A stretch of 64,000 nucleotides of DNA from Enterococcus ureasiticus (GCF_001730285.1 NZ_MIJZ01000013.1:62001-126000); one strand, 5' to 3'. Counted from the first letter of the stretch, positions 44,254 to 54,810 are shown. Notes: generated by a model from the sequence alone, not told the origin. Program-made: numbers and translations.

Positions 44254-46335
44254 TCAATCTTGTTTCATTGCTGCTTTCAAAGCTTGTGCTAGTGCACTTT
44301 CTTCTGGTTCTTCTTTTTGTGAATATTTCTTCATTAACTTACGTTCTTCATGTTTCGTAAGCTTTTTGTTGCGTTCTTTTTTATCTTGCATTTTTTCTGT
44401 GATCGAGCAGTATTTACATTTGAAATAAGCCCCATTTTTTCCATCAATGATTTCCATTTTACGATGACATTGCGAACAACGGTGGTTGGAAACTTTAGGA
44501 TCTTTTCTACGGCGATAGCTACAATCTTGGTTGGAACAGATATAGATTTTCCCGTCTTTGGTATTCTTCTCACGTAAGTTTGAGCCACATTCTGGGCATT
44601 TCTTTTGTGTGATTGAAAAATCCTGGTATTTGCTTTCGCTTTGTTTGATCTCGTTGACTAATTTTTTCGTATCTTGCTCGATTTCTTTTAGGAAAACAGT
44701 GCTGCTTTGTTTGCCCTTGGCGATTGCTTCTAGAGTTTTTTCCCATTTTTCTGTTAGCTCAGGGGTCACTAAAGATGGATTGACCAATTCAAGTAATTGC
44801 TTGCCTTTTGGTGAAACATTAAGCCCATTGGTATTCCGTTCCATCAACTCTGATTTGATCAGTTTTTCAATGATTTCCGCACGCGTTGCCGGAGTACCTA
44901 AGCTGTGTTTTTCCATCAATCCTAACAAAGTTCCTTCGGTCAATGGTTTTGGTGGTGCGGTTAACTCTTTATTGATAGTGAAATTCGGTGGAATCACCAT
45001 ACCTAATTTCCAGTCGACAGATGGAATAACCTCTTCTTTTTCTTGTTTCCAGCCGGCAACTTCAACTTTACTTTGCCGGAACATAAATTGCTCTTTACCA
45101 AAGCTTACCGTTACTTTTGTTTGTTTTGTACGATGGGATTCGGCAAACATCCCTAAGAAACGAGTCACGATCATGTTATAGATTTTTTGTTCATCGCCAC
45201 TTAACTTCTCATAACGTGGGCGTTGTTCAGTCGGAATCAACGCATGGTGATCTGTCACTTTTTCGTTTTGAAATACTTTAGTCAGTTTAACTTGACCGCC
45301 GTTTTTGATATACGTTTTGACTTCTGGCGCAAAATCGCTAATTGCCTGCAATCGTTCTTTCATCGTTGCTTTCATATCTGTAGTCAAATATTTGCTATCC
45401 GTTCTGGGATAGGTCACGATTTTATGAAATTCGTAGAGACTTTGAACAAGTGAAAGGGTCTTCTTCGCTGAAAATTGATAACGCTGGTTGGCTTCTCTTT
45501 GAATTTCAGTTAGGTCATACGGTAAGGGTGCTTGTTCTGTTTTCGTCTTTTCTTGGATATCGGTTACTTTGCCTTTACCTTCGCTTAGTTTTTTCACAAA
45601 AGCTTCTACCTCATTGCGTTCTTTAAAGGCATATGGGTTGCTTTGAACCAGTTTAGCTTTTTCTTTTTGAACTTGAAGCTCAACTGAGAAGTACGTTTGC
45701 GGTCTAAAACCTTCGATTTTCTTTTCTTGTTGACGGACTAAGGATAATGTCGGTGTTTGTACACGTCCAGCGGATAAGCTGTCTTGATATTTCACTGTTA
45801 ATGCTCTAGTCACGTTTAATCCGACTAACCAGTCTGCTTTGGCGCGAGCTAATGCTGAATAATATAAATTATCATATTCTTTAGCTGGTCTTAATTTTTT
45901 AAACCCGTCTTTGATTGCTTTGTCTGTTTGAGAAGAGATCCATAGGCGCTTGACTGGTTTATTAAAATGAACATATTCCAGAATCCAGCGGGCAACGAGT
46001 TCTCCTTCACGTCCTGCATCTGTTGCAATGACCGCTTCGGTAACATCTTTGCGGTTCGCTAATTGTTTGATCGCTTTTAATTGATGTCCTGTTTTGGGTA
46101 ATGGTTTGATCCCTAGATTTTTTGGCACCATTGGTAAAGTTTCCATTTGCCAAGATTGCCATTCTTTGTTGATATCTTCTGGCATTTTTAAACCTAGTAG
46201 GTGTCCTAATGCCCAAGTCACGATCACATTTGGACCTTCATAATAACTTTTATTTTTTTGATTTGCACCTAGCACTTTACTTAAATCTTTGGCAACACTA
46301 GGTTTTTCAGCAATAATCAGTTGTTTGTTTGCCAT
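44254..46335 (-). CDS. topB: DNA topoisomerase III
   Basis: About 693 residues, type IA topoisomerase. TOPRIM domain at the N terminus (LIIAEKPSVAKDLSKVLG and ATDAGREGELVARWIL), catalytic Tyr in IVTYPRTDSKYL (about 310), and a C-terminal zinc-ribbon region (about 590-650) with CPECGSN, CSNQDCSYRR and CSQCHRK. It relaxes and decatenates DNA through single-strand passage. ATG 46335 follows AAGGTGAG at 8 nt; an upstream GTG lies inside that ribosome site. Some topB genes belong to mobile elements, but no element genes are nearby here. Confidence 0.93.
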   Translation of the reverse strand: MANKQLIIAEKPSVAKDLSKVLGANQKNKSYYEGPNVIVTWALGHLLGLKMPEDINKEWQSWQMETLPMVPKNLGIKPLPKTGHQLKAIKQLANRKDVTEAVIATDAGREGELVARWILEYVHFNKPVKRLWISSQTDKAIKDGFKKLRPAKEYDNLYYSALARAKADWLVGLNVTRALTVKYQDSLSAGRVQTPTLSLVRQQEKKIEGFRPQTYFSVELQVQKEKAKLVQSNPYAFKERNEVEAFVKKLSEGKGKVTDIQEKTKTEQAPLPYDLTEIQREANQRYQFSAKKTLSLVQSLYEFHKIVTYPRTDSKYLTTDMKATMKERLQAISDFAPEVKTYIKNGGQVKLTKVFQNEKVTDHHALIPTEQRPRYEKLSGDEQKIYNMIVTRFLGMFAESHRTKQTKVTVSFGKEQFMFRQSKVEVAGWKQEKEEVIPSVDWKLGMVIPPNFTINKELTAPPKPLTEGTLLGLMEKHSLGTPATRAEIIEKLIKSELMERNTNGLNVSPKGKQLLELVNPSLVTPELTEKWEKTLEAIAKGKQSSTVFLKEIEQDTKKLVNEIKQSESKYQDFSITQKKCPECGSNLREKNTKDGKIYICSNQDCSYRRRKDPKVSNHRCSQCHRKMEIIDGKNGAYFKCKYCSITEKMQDKKERNKKLTKHEERKLMKKYSQKEEPEESALAQALKAAMKQD

Positions 46336-46450
46336 TTCGTTCACTCACCTTCTTCATTTCTTATGTAAATTGAATTAATTTCAAAAATGTCAATACGTTG
46401 ATTTTACCACACTCTGCTTATTCTTTTCGCCTCTTCTTTAAGCTTTTTAA

Positions 46451-46497
46451 TTGAAATGTAAATAGAAGAACCTTATACTTACTAATTGTAAGTATAA
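46451..46497 (+). promoter_or_regulatory. Promoter with palindromic operator over the -10
   Basis: -35 TTGAAA (46451-46456), 17-bp spacer, -10 TATACT (46474-46479). A perfect dyad TTATACTTAC-TAATT-GTAAGTATAA (46473-46497) covers the -10 and start site, the place for a repressor. Dyads of this length and type are used by MarR/DUF24 and TetR regulators; the regulator is not in the window. Confidence 0.7.
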
Positions 46498-46522
46498 AAA
46501 TAATGATTATCAAGGAGAAACT

Positions 46523-47236
46523 ATGATTACAATTGAATTTTTTCACGACGTTATCTGCAGTTTTTGTTTTCCCATGTCGTATAGAATGAGACAAGTCCAA
46601 GAAGAAATGCCTGAAATAAAGATCATTCACCGTTCTTTTGCTTTAGCTAGAGATTCACAAGCTCACGAGCAGATGTTTGGATCAAGAGAAAATGCCAAGA
46701 ACGAAATTTTATCTCATTGGGTTCACGCCAATCAAAATGATGATCTTCACCGCTTTAATATTGAAGGAATGAGAGAAGCTGATTTTCTTTTTCCAACATC
46801 TATGAATGGTTTACTTGCTGCCAAAGCCGCGGGCATCGTAGGAGGCGAATCCGGTTACTGGGCGATCTTTGATGCTTTGCAAACAGGATTATTTGTAGAG
46901 AGTCAAAATATTGATGACCCTGCTGTGATTGAAGCAATTGTTAAAGATAGTTCGATCGATTTTGAAAAATGGCAGCAAGCCTTCCTTGATCCGGCTACTT
47001 TAACGTTAGTTGAAGACGACTTTCGTTTGGCAAATGCTTATCAGCTTACAGGTGTCCCAGCACTGATTGTTAATGGAAAATATTTAATCAATGGTGCACA
47101 ACCTATGGATCAAATTATCCAAGCGATTCAGACTATCAAGGAAAAAGAAACACCCATAATTGAAGTAATCGAAAATAGTGATGCTGAAAATGGGACTTGC
47201 GATATGATAGATGGAAAATGGATTTGCAAGGATTAA
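46523..47236 (+). CDS. DsbA/FrnE-like thioredoxin-fold oxidoreductase
   Basis: 237 residues, cytoplasmic (no signal peptide). The N-terminal EFFHDVICSFCFPMSYR carries the C-S-F-C pair in the usual first-strand position; an inserted helical region (about 60-165) and the cis-Pro loop TGVPALIVNGKY (about 181-192) complete the FrnE/DsbA fold. Members are linked with oxidative, disulfide or quinone stress. The last residues carry two further Cys (GTCDMIDGKWICKD). It is monocistronic, with an operator-covered promoter that suggests it is induced by a specific stress. Confidence 0.85.
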   Translation: MITIEFFHDVICSFCFPMSYRMRQVQEEMPEIKIIHRSFALARDSQAHEQMFGSRENAKNEILSHWVHANQNDDLHRFNIEGMREADFLFPTSMNGLLAAKAAGIVGGESGYWAIFDALQTGLFVESQNIDDPAVIEAIVKDSSIDFEKWQQAFLDPATLTLVEDDFRLANAYQLTGVPALIVNGKYLINGAQPMDQIIQAIQTIKEKETPIIEVIENSDAENGTCDMIDGKWICKD

Positions 47237-47267
47237 GGTCCAACTCTATTTATTTTTTTAAATAATT

Positions 47268-47318
47268 AAAAGTCAAAAGAATAAGGCACGTATCCGTGAA
47301 CTTGTTCTCTTGACTTTT
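47268..47318. terminator. Bidirectional terminator
   Basis: AAAAGTCAA (47268-47276) pairs with TTGACTTTT (47310-47318), with CACG/CGTG inside; A/T runs at both ends suit the convergent oxidoreductase and DUF1033 genes. Confidence 0.65.
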
Positions 47319-47330
47319 TCTCTGATTTCT

Positions 47331-47696
47331 CTAAACTATACTCGATTTACAGCATTTCGGTTTTGCACAATCATTATGGCGTTCATGAAAATCGTCACCA
47401 CTTTCAAACGTCACTGCTTGTAAATCCTTCAACAAAGCTAATCCTTTATATTGTTGAAGATCCTCATCACATTCCTCACACCAGCGTTCATCCCCTTCGT
47501 TCCAGAAGGCCGCTAAATAATTAACTTTTGTATTTATGTATTCATATGTTGAGGAAAGTTCTTGCCATTTTTTTATGTAGTAACGTTCTGCATCTTCTAA
47601 ACAGTTAAATGTTTTATTTTCTTCAATATCTTCCTGCCAGTCTTCAAAAAACCACCAAGGCTCATTATCGCCGTACATGATAACAACTTGATACAT
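47331..47696 (-). CDS. DUF1033-family protein
   Basis: 121 residues, acidic, soluble. The beginning MYQVVIMYGDNEPWWFFEDWQEDI and the segment YYIKKWQELSSTYEYI, AAFWNEGDERWCEECDEDLQQYKGLALL match the small DUF1033 family found in lactic acid bacteria. Function is unknown. The C terminus adds a Cys/Lys tail (NDCAKPKCCKSSIV) that might bind metal. It stands alone between convergent and divergent neighbours. Confidence 0.75.
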   Translation of the reverse strand: MYQVVIMYGDNEPWWFFEDWQEDIEENKTFNCLEDAERYYIKKWQELSSTYEYINTKVNYLAAFWNEGDERWCEECDEDLQQYKGLALLKDLQAVTFESGDDFHERHNDCAKPKCCKSSIV

Positions 47697-47891
47697 TGAT
47701 CAATCACTCCAATTCTTTCTACAAGAGCTATTCTAGTCACTTACAGTAAAACTTTCAACTTAAGTGCTTGTGAATTAGTTTTACTTTACCACATTTTAAT
47801 TTTACCATACGTTGAATCAGTTAGAAGTATAAACTTTATTTTATTGCGCATAAAACGGACTTTTGCTAAACTATGGGATGAATAGAAAGGA

Positions 47892-48296
47892 ATGTTGCTT
47901 CATATGAAAAAACCTGTATTTTGGAACTCAATTGCAATTTATTTACTTTTATATAATAATATTTTACTTATCATTTCGCTGATCATAGCGTTAAAATCTG
48001 TGGTTGAAGGAAATGGCACTTTTGGATCAGATGTTTGGTATCAGATTTTTGTTTTTCTTGTTTATATTATTGTAGTCGCTGGATTAATGACAGGTGGTAA
48101 AAAAGGATACATTATCTCCTTACTCTTTATCCCATTCATTTTTTTAATGTATTTTTATCCACCAATAATGGTCAATATGTTTCCTAAAATGATGATGTTG
48201 GCTTTTCGTTTGGTTGAGTTTGTTTCGATGGTTTATCTGGTTATTTCACCAGAATCTAGAGCTTATTTTCGTAACTGTAATCAAAAAAACGAGTAG
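47892..48296 (+). CDS. Small membrane protein of unknown function
   Basis: 134 residues (or 130 from the second Met at 47904) with four likely membrane helices (about 13-33, 50-66, 72-90 and 97-117) and short loops. No recognised family. AAAGG immediately precedes the first ATG and lies about 12 nt from the second, so the start is uncertain. Its stop codon lies inside the stem of the following terminator, which ends both this gene and convergent mnmA. Confidence 0.6.
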   Translation: MLLHMKKPVFWNSIAIYLLLYNNILLIISLIIALKSVVEGNGTFGSDVWYQIFVFLVYIIVVAGLMTGGKKGYIISLLFIPFIFLMYFYPPIMVNMFPKMMMLAFRLVEFVSMVYLVISPESRAYFRNCNQKNE

Positions 48297-48321
48297 GAAT
48301 TTATCCTACTCGTTTTTTTGA

Positions 48322-48323
<2 letters not shown>
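48279..48323. terminator. Bidirectional terminator
   Basis: CGAGTAGGA and TCCTACTCG arms with flanking A7/T7 runs and a 5-nt loop. It overlaps the end of the 47892 gene and touches the mnmA stop codon. Confidence 0.9.
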
Positions 48324-49461
<1,138 letters not shown>

Positions 49462-49602
49462 TCAAATTAGATTCTGAATGCATCTACGATTTGAAGGTCG
49501 TAACTTTTCAGTGATACTTATTATACTAGTATTTCATAAGAAGTAAAGGCATTAAGAGACAACAACCTCCTTCTTAGCATAATTTTTCTTTATTTTGACT
49601 AT

Positions 49603-49635
49603 AAAAAAAGACTCGATCTTTTTCGATCTTGTCTT
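49603..49635 (-). terminator. Terminator after the desulfurase/DUF1831 genes
   Basis: AAGAC-CGATC pairs with GATC-GTCTT; on the minus strand it is followed by TTTTTTT. Confidence 0.75.
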
Positions 49636-49646
49636 ATTTTCAATGA

Positions 49647-49988
49647 TTATGCTTTTTCTAAAACATCACGGCTGATCATACCATCCATCAAGAAATAAAA
49701 CTTTTCTTGACTCATTGCATGAGATTCGCTTTTAAAGATGTTCATTGATTTCAATCCGTTAGCAGTTGTAACAGACATTTTCAGTGTTTTCAAATCTTCA
49801 GCAATCGTAATTTTTAATTTAAAGCCTTCTTTACTTTGGGGTGTTGCATCTAATGGACGGATCAACTGGAAATTCCCTGAATTCGTTTCAGTGAAGCCAT
49901 TATCTTTCAATGTGTATTTTTTTGCTTGTTCGTTTACCTTGTAAAATACCGTACAACCTTCTACTGTTGCTTTTTCTTTAAATGCCAT
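49647..49988 (-). CDS. DUF1831-family protein linked to cysteine desulfurase
   Basis: 113 residues, beta-rich, soluble. Features such as VFYKVNEQAKKYTLKDNGF, FQLIRPLDATPQSKEGFKLKI and the C-terminal KFYFLMDGMISRDVLEKA match the DUF1831 family, which in lactic acid bacteria lies beside nifS/iscS and mnmA. Function unknown; the association suggests a role in sulfur delivery for tRNA thiolation. It is the second gene after the desulfurase, 82 bp downstream. Confidence 0.8.
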   Translation of the reverse strand: MAFKEKATVEGCTVFYKVNEQAKKYTLKDNGFTETNSGNFQLIRPLDATPQSKEGFKLKITIAEDLKTLKMSVTTANGLKSMNIFKSESHAMSQEKFYFLMDGMISRDVLEKA

Positions 49989-50070
49989 TTTTCCACCTCT
50001 TTATTTATTGTCTCTTTTATTATAATTGGTACGCTTTCTTTTTACTAGTTATAATCCTGTTTTTCTTAAA

Positions 50071-51216
50071 TTACTGCTTAATTTTTTTGATTGTTTCGAT
50101 TAATATTGCTACGAATCGTTGAATTTGTTCCTCATCATTCCCCAAACCAAAGCTGATTCTCACAGAGTCTTTGATTGCAGGATGGTTCTTGCCATACATC
50201 GCTTGTAAAACATGGGAAGGTTCTACTGTTCCAGCAGTACAAGCTGAACCTGTTGATATCGCAACGCCTTTGAGATCTAAATGCATCAATAACAAGTCGC
50301 TTGCGACGCCTAGAAACCGTAAATTTAAAATATGAGCTAACTTATTTTCTGGATTGCCATTGATTTGATAATCGATTTGAGCTTTATCTAATTGTGTTAA
50401 AATAATCCGTTCAAAATCAGCGTATTTTTCATGTCGCTGTTCTTTTTCGCTATCATTTAAAAGCTCAACCGCTTTGCCCATCCCTGCAATACCCGCTAAA
50501 TTTTCGGTTCCTGCCCGACGTTTTTCTTCCTGCTCTCCACCATGTAAAAATGAAGGCAATGAAATAGCGTCATTTTTAAATAAAAAGCCCACACCTTTTG
50601 GTCCATTGATTTTATGAGCAGAAATACTTAGTAAATCGATTCCAAATTCATGAGGTGAAATCCGTTCAGAACCATACGCTTGTACAGCATCTGTATGAAA
50701 AATGGCTGGATGTGATTCTAGCAATGTTCCGATTTCTTTGATTGGTAGTAAATTACCGATTTCATTATTACCATACATCACAGAAACCAATGTCGTATCT
50801 TCTCGTAAAGCATTTTCAAGATCTGTAATTGCCAATTTTCCTTGCTTATCAACCGGAAGATAAGTTACTTCAAAACCTAATCCTTCCAAATACTTCATTG
50901 TTTCCAAAACAGCTGGATGTTCGATTGCAGTTGTGATCAGGTGCATTCCTTGATCTTTTCTAGAAAGTGCCGTTTCGATGATTGCTGTATTATCCCCTTC
51001 AGTGCCACCACTATTGAAGATGATTTCATGCGATTTCACTTTAAGGCTAGCTGCGATCACTTGGCGAATATCTTCTAATGTACGATGTGCTTTTCTACCA
51101 AATGTATGGATACTAGACGGATTACCAAACGTATTGGCCAATTCACTGGCCATTATCTCAATAACTGCTGGATGCGCAGGTGTTGTTGCCGCGTGATCTA
51201 AATAAATTGGTTCCAC
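50071..51216 (-). CDS. Cysteine desulfurase, IscS/NifS-like
   Basis: 381 residues, PLP enzyme that removes sulfur from cysteine. N-terminal YLDHAATTPAHPAV, PLP-binding NSGGTEGDNTAI, the Schiff-base Lys in SISAHKINGPKGVGF (about 200) and the persulfide Cys in ISTGSACTAG (about 325). In this genomic position it probably supplies sulfur to MnmA for tRNA modification rather than to Fe-S cluster assembly (which uses SufS elsewhere in such genomes; inferred). Confidence 0.93.
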   Translation of the reverse strand: MEPIYLDHAATTPAHPAVIEIMASELANTFGNPSSIHTFGRKAHRTLEDIRQVIAASLKVKSHEIIFNSGGTEGDNTAIIETALSRKDQGMHLITTAIEHPAVLETMKYLEGLGFEVTYLPVDKQGKLAITDLENALREDTTLVSVMYGNNEIGNLLPIKEIGTLLESHPAIFHTDAVQAYGSERISPHEFGIDLLSISAHKINGPKGVGFLFKNDAISLPSFLHGGEQEEKRRAGTENLAGIAGMGKAVELLNDSEKEQRHEKYADFERIILTQLDKAQIDYQINGNPENKLAHILNLRFLGVASDLLLMHLDLKGVAISTGSACTAGTVEPSHVLQAMYGKNHPAIKDSVRISFGLGNDEEQIQRFVAILIETIKKIKQ

Positions 51217-51301
51217 TGAACTCGTCCTTTCTGAATCATTTTAATTGGGACTATTCTAACATACCTAGCACTGTTCCTCAAAGATTGATTCTTAAACTTA
51301 T

Positions 51302-52198
51302 TTACTTGGCAAACCGTTTTTCCTTGCGATACGTATAAATATTGCCATACGTAAAGACTGCTATGCCTGCCCAAATAAAACCAAATGCGATAAATTGATC
51401 TGCTGAATAAGGCTCATGATATAAAAATAGTGCTGATAACAACATTAATGTTGGTCCTACATATTGAATGAATCCTAGAATAATATAAGGAATTTGTTTT
51501 GCTGCTTGTGCAAAAAGTAATAGCGGAATCGCTGTAACGATACCTGCTCCCATCAACAATAAATTAGTGGATACTTCATAATTCATAAATCCTTGTCGTG
51601 AAAAGAATACTAGATAAATTAAAGCAACAGGCAAAATAACAAACGTCTCAATCGTCAAACCAGTATACGAACTTACTTTTACGCCTTTTTTGATCAACCC
51701 ATAAAAGCTGAATGTAACAGCCATAACCAGTGGTGCATAAGGAATTTCTCCTGTTTGGATTGTTAATAAAAGAACCCCTGTTAAGGCCAATCCGCATGCA
51801 ATCACCCCTGAACGACTTAATTTTTCTTTTAAAATCAAGGTTGCCAATAACACATTCACCAACGGGTTCATATAATAACCTAAACTTGCTTGCGTAACGT
51901 GCCCCTGACTAACTGTATAAATAAAGGTAAACCAGTTGACTGAAATCAAAATAGCAGCGCAAATAATAGCAAATAATTTTTTCTTATCTTGTAAAACAGT
52001 TTTAACTTCCTCTAAAAATAATGACCATTTTCTAGTAGCCAAAATGTAGATGATCATAAATAAAAATGACCAGACGATTCGATAACATAAGATATCCAGC
52101 GGATCGACTGTAGGTAATAACTTCCAGTAAATTGGGATGATTCCCCAAAATACATACGCTATAAATCCAAATAAAACACCTTTTTTCTGTTCTTTCAC
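51302..52198 (-). CDS. rarD: EamA-family transporter RarD
   Basis: 298 residues with ten hydrophobic segments. The N-terminal GVLFGFIAYVFWGIIPIYWKLLPTVDPLDILCYRIVWSF and the SLGYYMNPLVNVLLA segment are very close to RarD proteins of the drug/metabolite transporter superfamily. The substrate is unknown; the E. coli name derives from a chloramphenicol-sensitivity phenotype. Monocistronic, upstream of the desulfurase gene on the same strand. Confidence 0.87.
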   Translation of the reverse strand: MKEQKKGVLFGFIAYVFWGIIPIYWKLLPTVDPLDILCYRIVWSFLFMIIYILATRKWSLFLEEVKTVLQDKKKLFAIICAAILISVNWFTFIYTVSQGHVTQASLGYYMNPLVNVLLATLILKEKLSRSGVIACGLALTGVLLLTIQTGEIPYAPLVMAVTFSFYGLIKKGVKVSSYTGLTIETFVILPVALIYLVFFSRQGFMNYEVSTNLLLMGAGIVTAIPLLLFAQAAKQIPYIILGFIQYVGPTLMLLSALFLYHEPYSADQFIAFGFIWAGIAVFTYGNIYTYRKEKRFAK

Positions 52199-52270
52199 AT
52201 GCCTAGCTCCATTCTTTTATTGATACTATCTTTCACGAATCCTTTTTTATTCGCTTAAATTAAATGATAA

Positions 52271-52307
52271 AAAGAAGTTCAGTCTAAAACAATAGCTGAA
52301 CTTCTTT
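52271..52307 (-). terminator. Terminator of prs
   Basis: GAAGTTCAG pairs with CTGAACTTC around a 13-nt loop; the minus strand continues with TTTTTATC. Confidence 0.8.
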
Positions 52308-52328
52308 CTTGATTTAAACCAATCGTTA

Positions 52329-53294
52329 TTATTTCTCTTCTAAACGAAATAGCGGACTCATTGGTGTATTTTCATGGATTCGTTTGACAGCCTCACCCAT
52401 CAGCTCAGCACAAGAAACGATATTCAATACATCTGGTTTTCGGTCTTCAGAAATGAATACAGAATCTGTCACACAAATTTGTTCGATTGGAGATGCATCT
52501 AAAATCTTTTTAGCTCCTTTAGATAGCAACCCGTGAGAAGCACAAGCATAAATAGATTTTGCCCCATTTTCTTTTAAAATTTCAGCAGCCGTTGCCATCG
52601 TACTACCGGAGTTTAAAATATCATCAACTAAAATACATGTCTTACCTGTAACTTCTCCGATAACGTAACCTGAACGAACACCATCAACCTCATCTTGATC
52701 AATGATTGCGAGTGTTGCATCTAAATATTCAGATAAACTTCTGGCACGTTGTACACCACTGTTTTTAGGTGAAACGACAACAATGTCTTCGCCTGTCAAG
52801 CGCTGCTCCCGATAATTATGAGCAAATAACGGCATCGTGAATAGATTATCTACTGGAATATCAAAGAATCCTTGTACTTGAACTGTATGTAAATCCAATG
52901 TCAATACACGCGTTGCGCCTGCTTCTTCCAATAAATTGGCGACTAATTTTGCTGTGATCGGTTCTCTTGGTTTAGCTGTCCGATCTTGTCTAGCATACCC
53001 GTAATAAGGTAACACCACATTGATTGTTTTAGCGCTTGCTCGTTTTAATGCATCAATCATAATCAATAATTCCATTAAATTGTCATTTACTGGAAGGTTG
53101 GTCGACTGAACAAGAAAAACATGGTCCCCGCGAATACTCTCTTCAATATTGATTTGAATCTCTCCATCACTAAATTGGCGCACCGTACTTTTTCCCAGTT
53201 CAGTCCCGACAACTTCAGCAATTTTTTCTGCTAAAGGGCGATTGGCATTCAAACTAAAGATTCGTAATGTTTTATCCTTGTATTTTTGGGTCAT
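52329..53294 (-). CDS. prs: Ribose-phosphate pyrophosphokinase
   Basis: 321 residues. Makes PRPP from ribose 5-phosphate and ATP, feeding purine, pyrimidine, His and NAD synthesis. [16 protein letters not shown] at the N terminus, the flexible loop [16 protein letters not shown] (about 102-117), ribose-binding [13 protein letters not shown] and the PRPP loop [21 protein letters not shown]. All key residues are present. Many enterococci carry a second prs elsewhere; this copy looks fully functional. Confidence 0.96.
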   Translation of the reverse strand: MTQKYKDKTLRIFSLNANRPLAEKIAEVVGTELGKSTVRQFSDGEIQINIEESIRGDHVFLVQSTNLPVNDNLMELLIMIDALKRASAKTINVVLPYYGYARQDRTAKPREPITAKLVANLLEEAGATRVLTLDLHTVQVQGFFDIPVDNLFTMPLFAHNYREQRLTGEDIVVVSPKNSGVQRARSLSEYLDATLAIIDQDEVDGVRSGYVIGEVTGKTCILVDDILNSGSTMATAAEILKENGAKSIYACASHGLLSKGAKKILDASPIEQICVTDSVFISEDRKPDVLNIVSCAELMGEAVKRIHENTPMSPLFRLEEK

Positions 53295-53466
53295 GATTTC
53301 CTCCGTGAACTAGATATTTTTCTTTTCTTATAGTTAAAAACTTCAATTTCTATTCTAACATTGATTCCTAAAAAAATCATGAATCTTTTTCTTTTTTGCG
53401 ACAAAGATTTGAACTTTTAGCGACTTTTAGGCGAAGAAAATTTGTACTTACAAAACTGTTCGTAAA

Positions 53467-53505
53467 ATCGTATACGATCGTCTTGTTTTTCTATACGATA
53501 TGAGT
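53467..53505. promoter_or_regulatory. Palindrome and direct repeat upstream of the serine hydrolase gene
   Basis: A perfect 12-bp palindrome ATCGTATACGAT (53467-53478) is followed 21 bp downstream by a second TATACGAT (53492-53499). The repeats flank a -35 TTGTTT, with TAAAAT 16 bp further. Two half-sites two helical turns apart are typical of response-regulator dimers. The regulator is not identified. Confidence 0.5.
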
Positions 53506-53536
53506 AAAATAAGGACTAATCGGAGGTGCTCAATCC

Positions 53537-54721
53537 ATGCATCAAAAAAGACACCATAAAAAAAGCAATCCCTTGGTTCCTCTTACAGTTGTATTCATTC
53601 TGATGATTCTTGTGGGGCTAGAAATATATCTTTTATTTTTTAATAATAATACTGCCCTTCTTTCTCAAAAACACGAAAAAAATTCTACAGTTAGAACAGG
53701 CCAACAGACCACTAAACTCACCAATGACGCTCAACAAGTGAAAAATTTTAATCAAGAGGTTCAACCCACTTCAAATTTAGCGAAACAATTGAATCAAAAG
53801 CTAGAAGATGGGCAATTTATTGGCACTGCTTTAATGATTAAAAACGGACAGATCATTCTTCAAAAAGGCTTTGGCTATGCAAATTTCGAAAAAAAACAAC
53901 CGAATACCTACCAATCTCTTTTTCAGATTGGTTCAATTCAAAAATCTATGACAGCAACTCTCATTTTACAACAAGTTCAATCCGGAAAACTTTCGCTAGA
54001 TGAGACCTTAGAACGCTTTTATCCAAACATTCAGGACAGTCAGGAAATCACCATTAGGCAATTACTTTCAATGTGTTCTGGTTTATACCAAAAAAGTAAA
54101 CCTGAAACTATGATGACTGATGAGGCTTTCCTCCAATATGGGATTTCTAATGCGATCATGGGTACTTATGGCAAATTTAGATACGATGCGACTAATTACT
54201 ATCTCTTAGTAGGTATCTTAGAACAATTAACAGGTACTTCATACCATACATTGTTCAATCAAACATTCATTCAAAAGCTGCAATTATCACATACTTGTTT
54301 TTACAACGATTTCTTGCATTCAAATGAACGTACTTTTCCTTACGAAAAAAAGGAAGACAACAATTATAAAACTAAAGTTGCAGATAAACCAATACTATTT
54401 AATCGAGAAATTGGCACAGGCAGCATTGGTATGACTGTCGGTGATTTATATCTATTTTTCTCCCATTTTTTATCAGGAAGTATGATCAATAAAAATACAT
54501 TTGACTCGTTTTGGACGCCAAAGACACTAGAGAAATTTGCTGGTGGTATTTATATGTATCAAGACTACATTCGGGCTCATGGGGTCGAAGAAGGGTTTGA
54601 AACAAATAGTTATATTTCAAAAGATAAACAAAACGCTGTCATCTTATTTACAAACCAATATCCTAAAAATCAATCTTATACTCTTCTAGGGAAAGAAGTG
54701 TTTGATTTATTAGTGACTTAA
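53537..54721 (+). CDS. Membrane-anchored beta-lactamase-fold serine hydrolase (penicillin-binding-protein-like)
   Basis: 394 residues. An N-terminal basic stretch and one membrane helix (about 13-36), a Gln/Asn-rich spacer, then a class C beta-lactamase/esterase domain from about 80. The S-x-x-K active site is in FQIGSIQKSMTATL, the Y-x-N equivalent in RYDATNYYLLVG. The extracellular domain probably acts on peptidoglycan or D-amino esters, as in PbpX/Fmt-like proteins. GGAGGTG precedes the ATG. Direct repeats upstream suggest control by a two-component system. Substrate unknown. Confidence 0.82.
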   Translation: MHQKRHHKKSNPLVPLTVVFILMILVGLEIYLLFFNNNTALLSQKHEKNSTVRTGQQTTKLTNDAQQVKNFNQEVQPTSNLAKQLNQKLEDGQFIGTALMIKNGQIILQKGFGYANFEKKQPNTYQSLFQIGSIQKSMTATLILQQVQSGKLSLDETLERFYPNIQDSQEITIRQLLSMCSGLYQKSKPETMMTDEAFLQYGISNAIMGTYGKFRYDATNYYLLVGILEQLTGTSYHTLFNQTFIQKLQLSHTCFYNDFLHSNERTFPYEKKEDNNYKTKVADKPILFNREIGTGSIGMTVGDLYLFFSHFLSGSMINKNTFDSFWTPKTLEKFAGGIYMYQDYIRAHGVEEGFETNSYISKDKQNAVILFTNQYPKNQSYTLLGKEVFDLLVT

Positions 54722-54739
54722 TTAAAATAGAACGAGCTA

Positions 54740-54790
54740 AACTAATTATCTAGAAAACAAACCAATGTTTTCTAGATAATTAGTTTTTTT
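54740..54790 (+). terminator. Terminator of the serine hydrolase gene
   Basis: A 19-bp perfect stem (54740-54758 with 54767-54785) followed by T residues to 54790; its T-run overlaps the metal-regulator box of efaCBA. Confidence 0.9.
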
Positions 54791-54806
54791 AGGCTAACCT
54801 AAAAAA
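54785..54806. promoter_or_regulatory. DtxR/MntR-family (EfaR-type) operator
   Basis: TTTTTTAGG-CTAA-CCTAAAAAA: 9-bp perfect arms around a 4-bp centre, matching the TTTAGG..CCTAAA type of site bound by Mn-dependent DtxR-family repressors (EfaR, ScaR, MntR). A further half-site ACCTAAAAAGG lies just before the ribosome site. It stands directly upstream of the efaCBA promoter. Confidence 0.8.
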
Positions 54807-54810
54807 TGGA

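Noticed and set aside
44254-46335. Topoisomerase III as a marker of an integrative element
   Set aside because: Neighbours are ordinary chromosomal genes and no conjugation genes are present.
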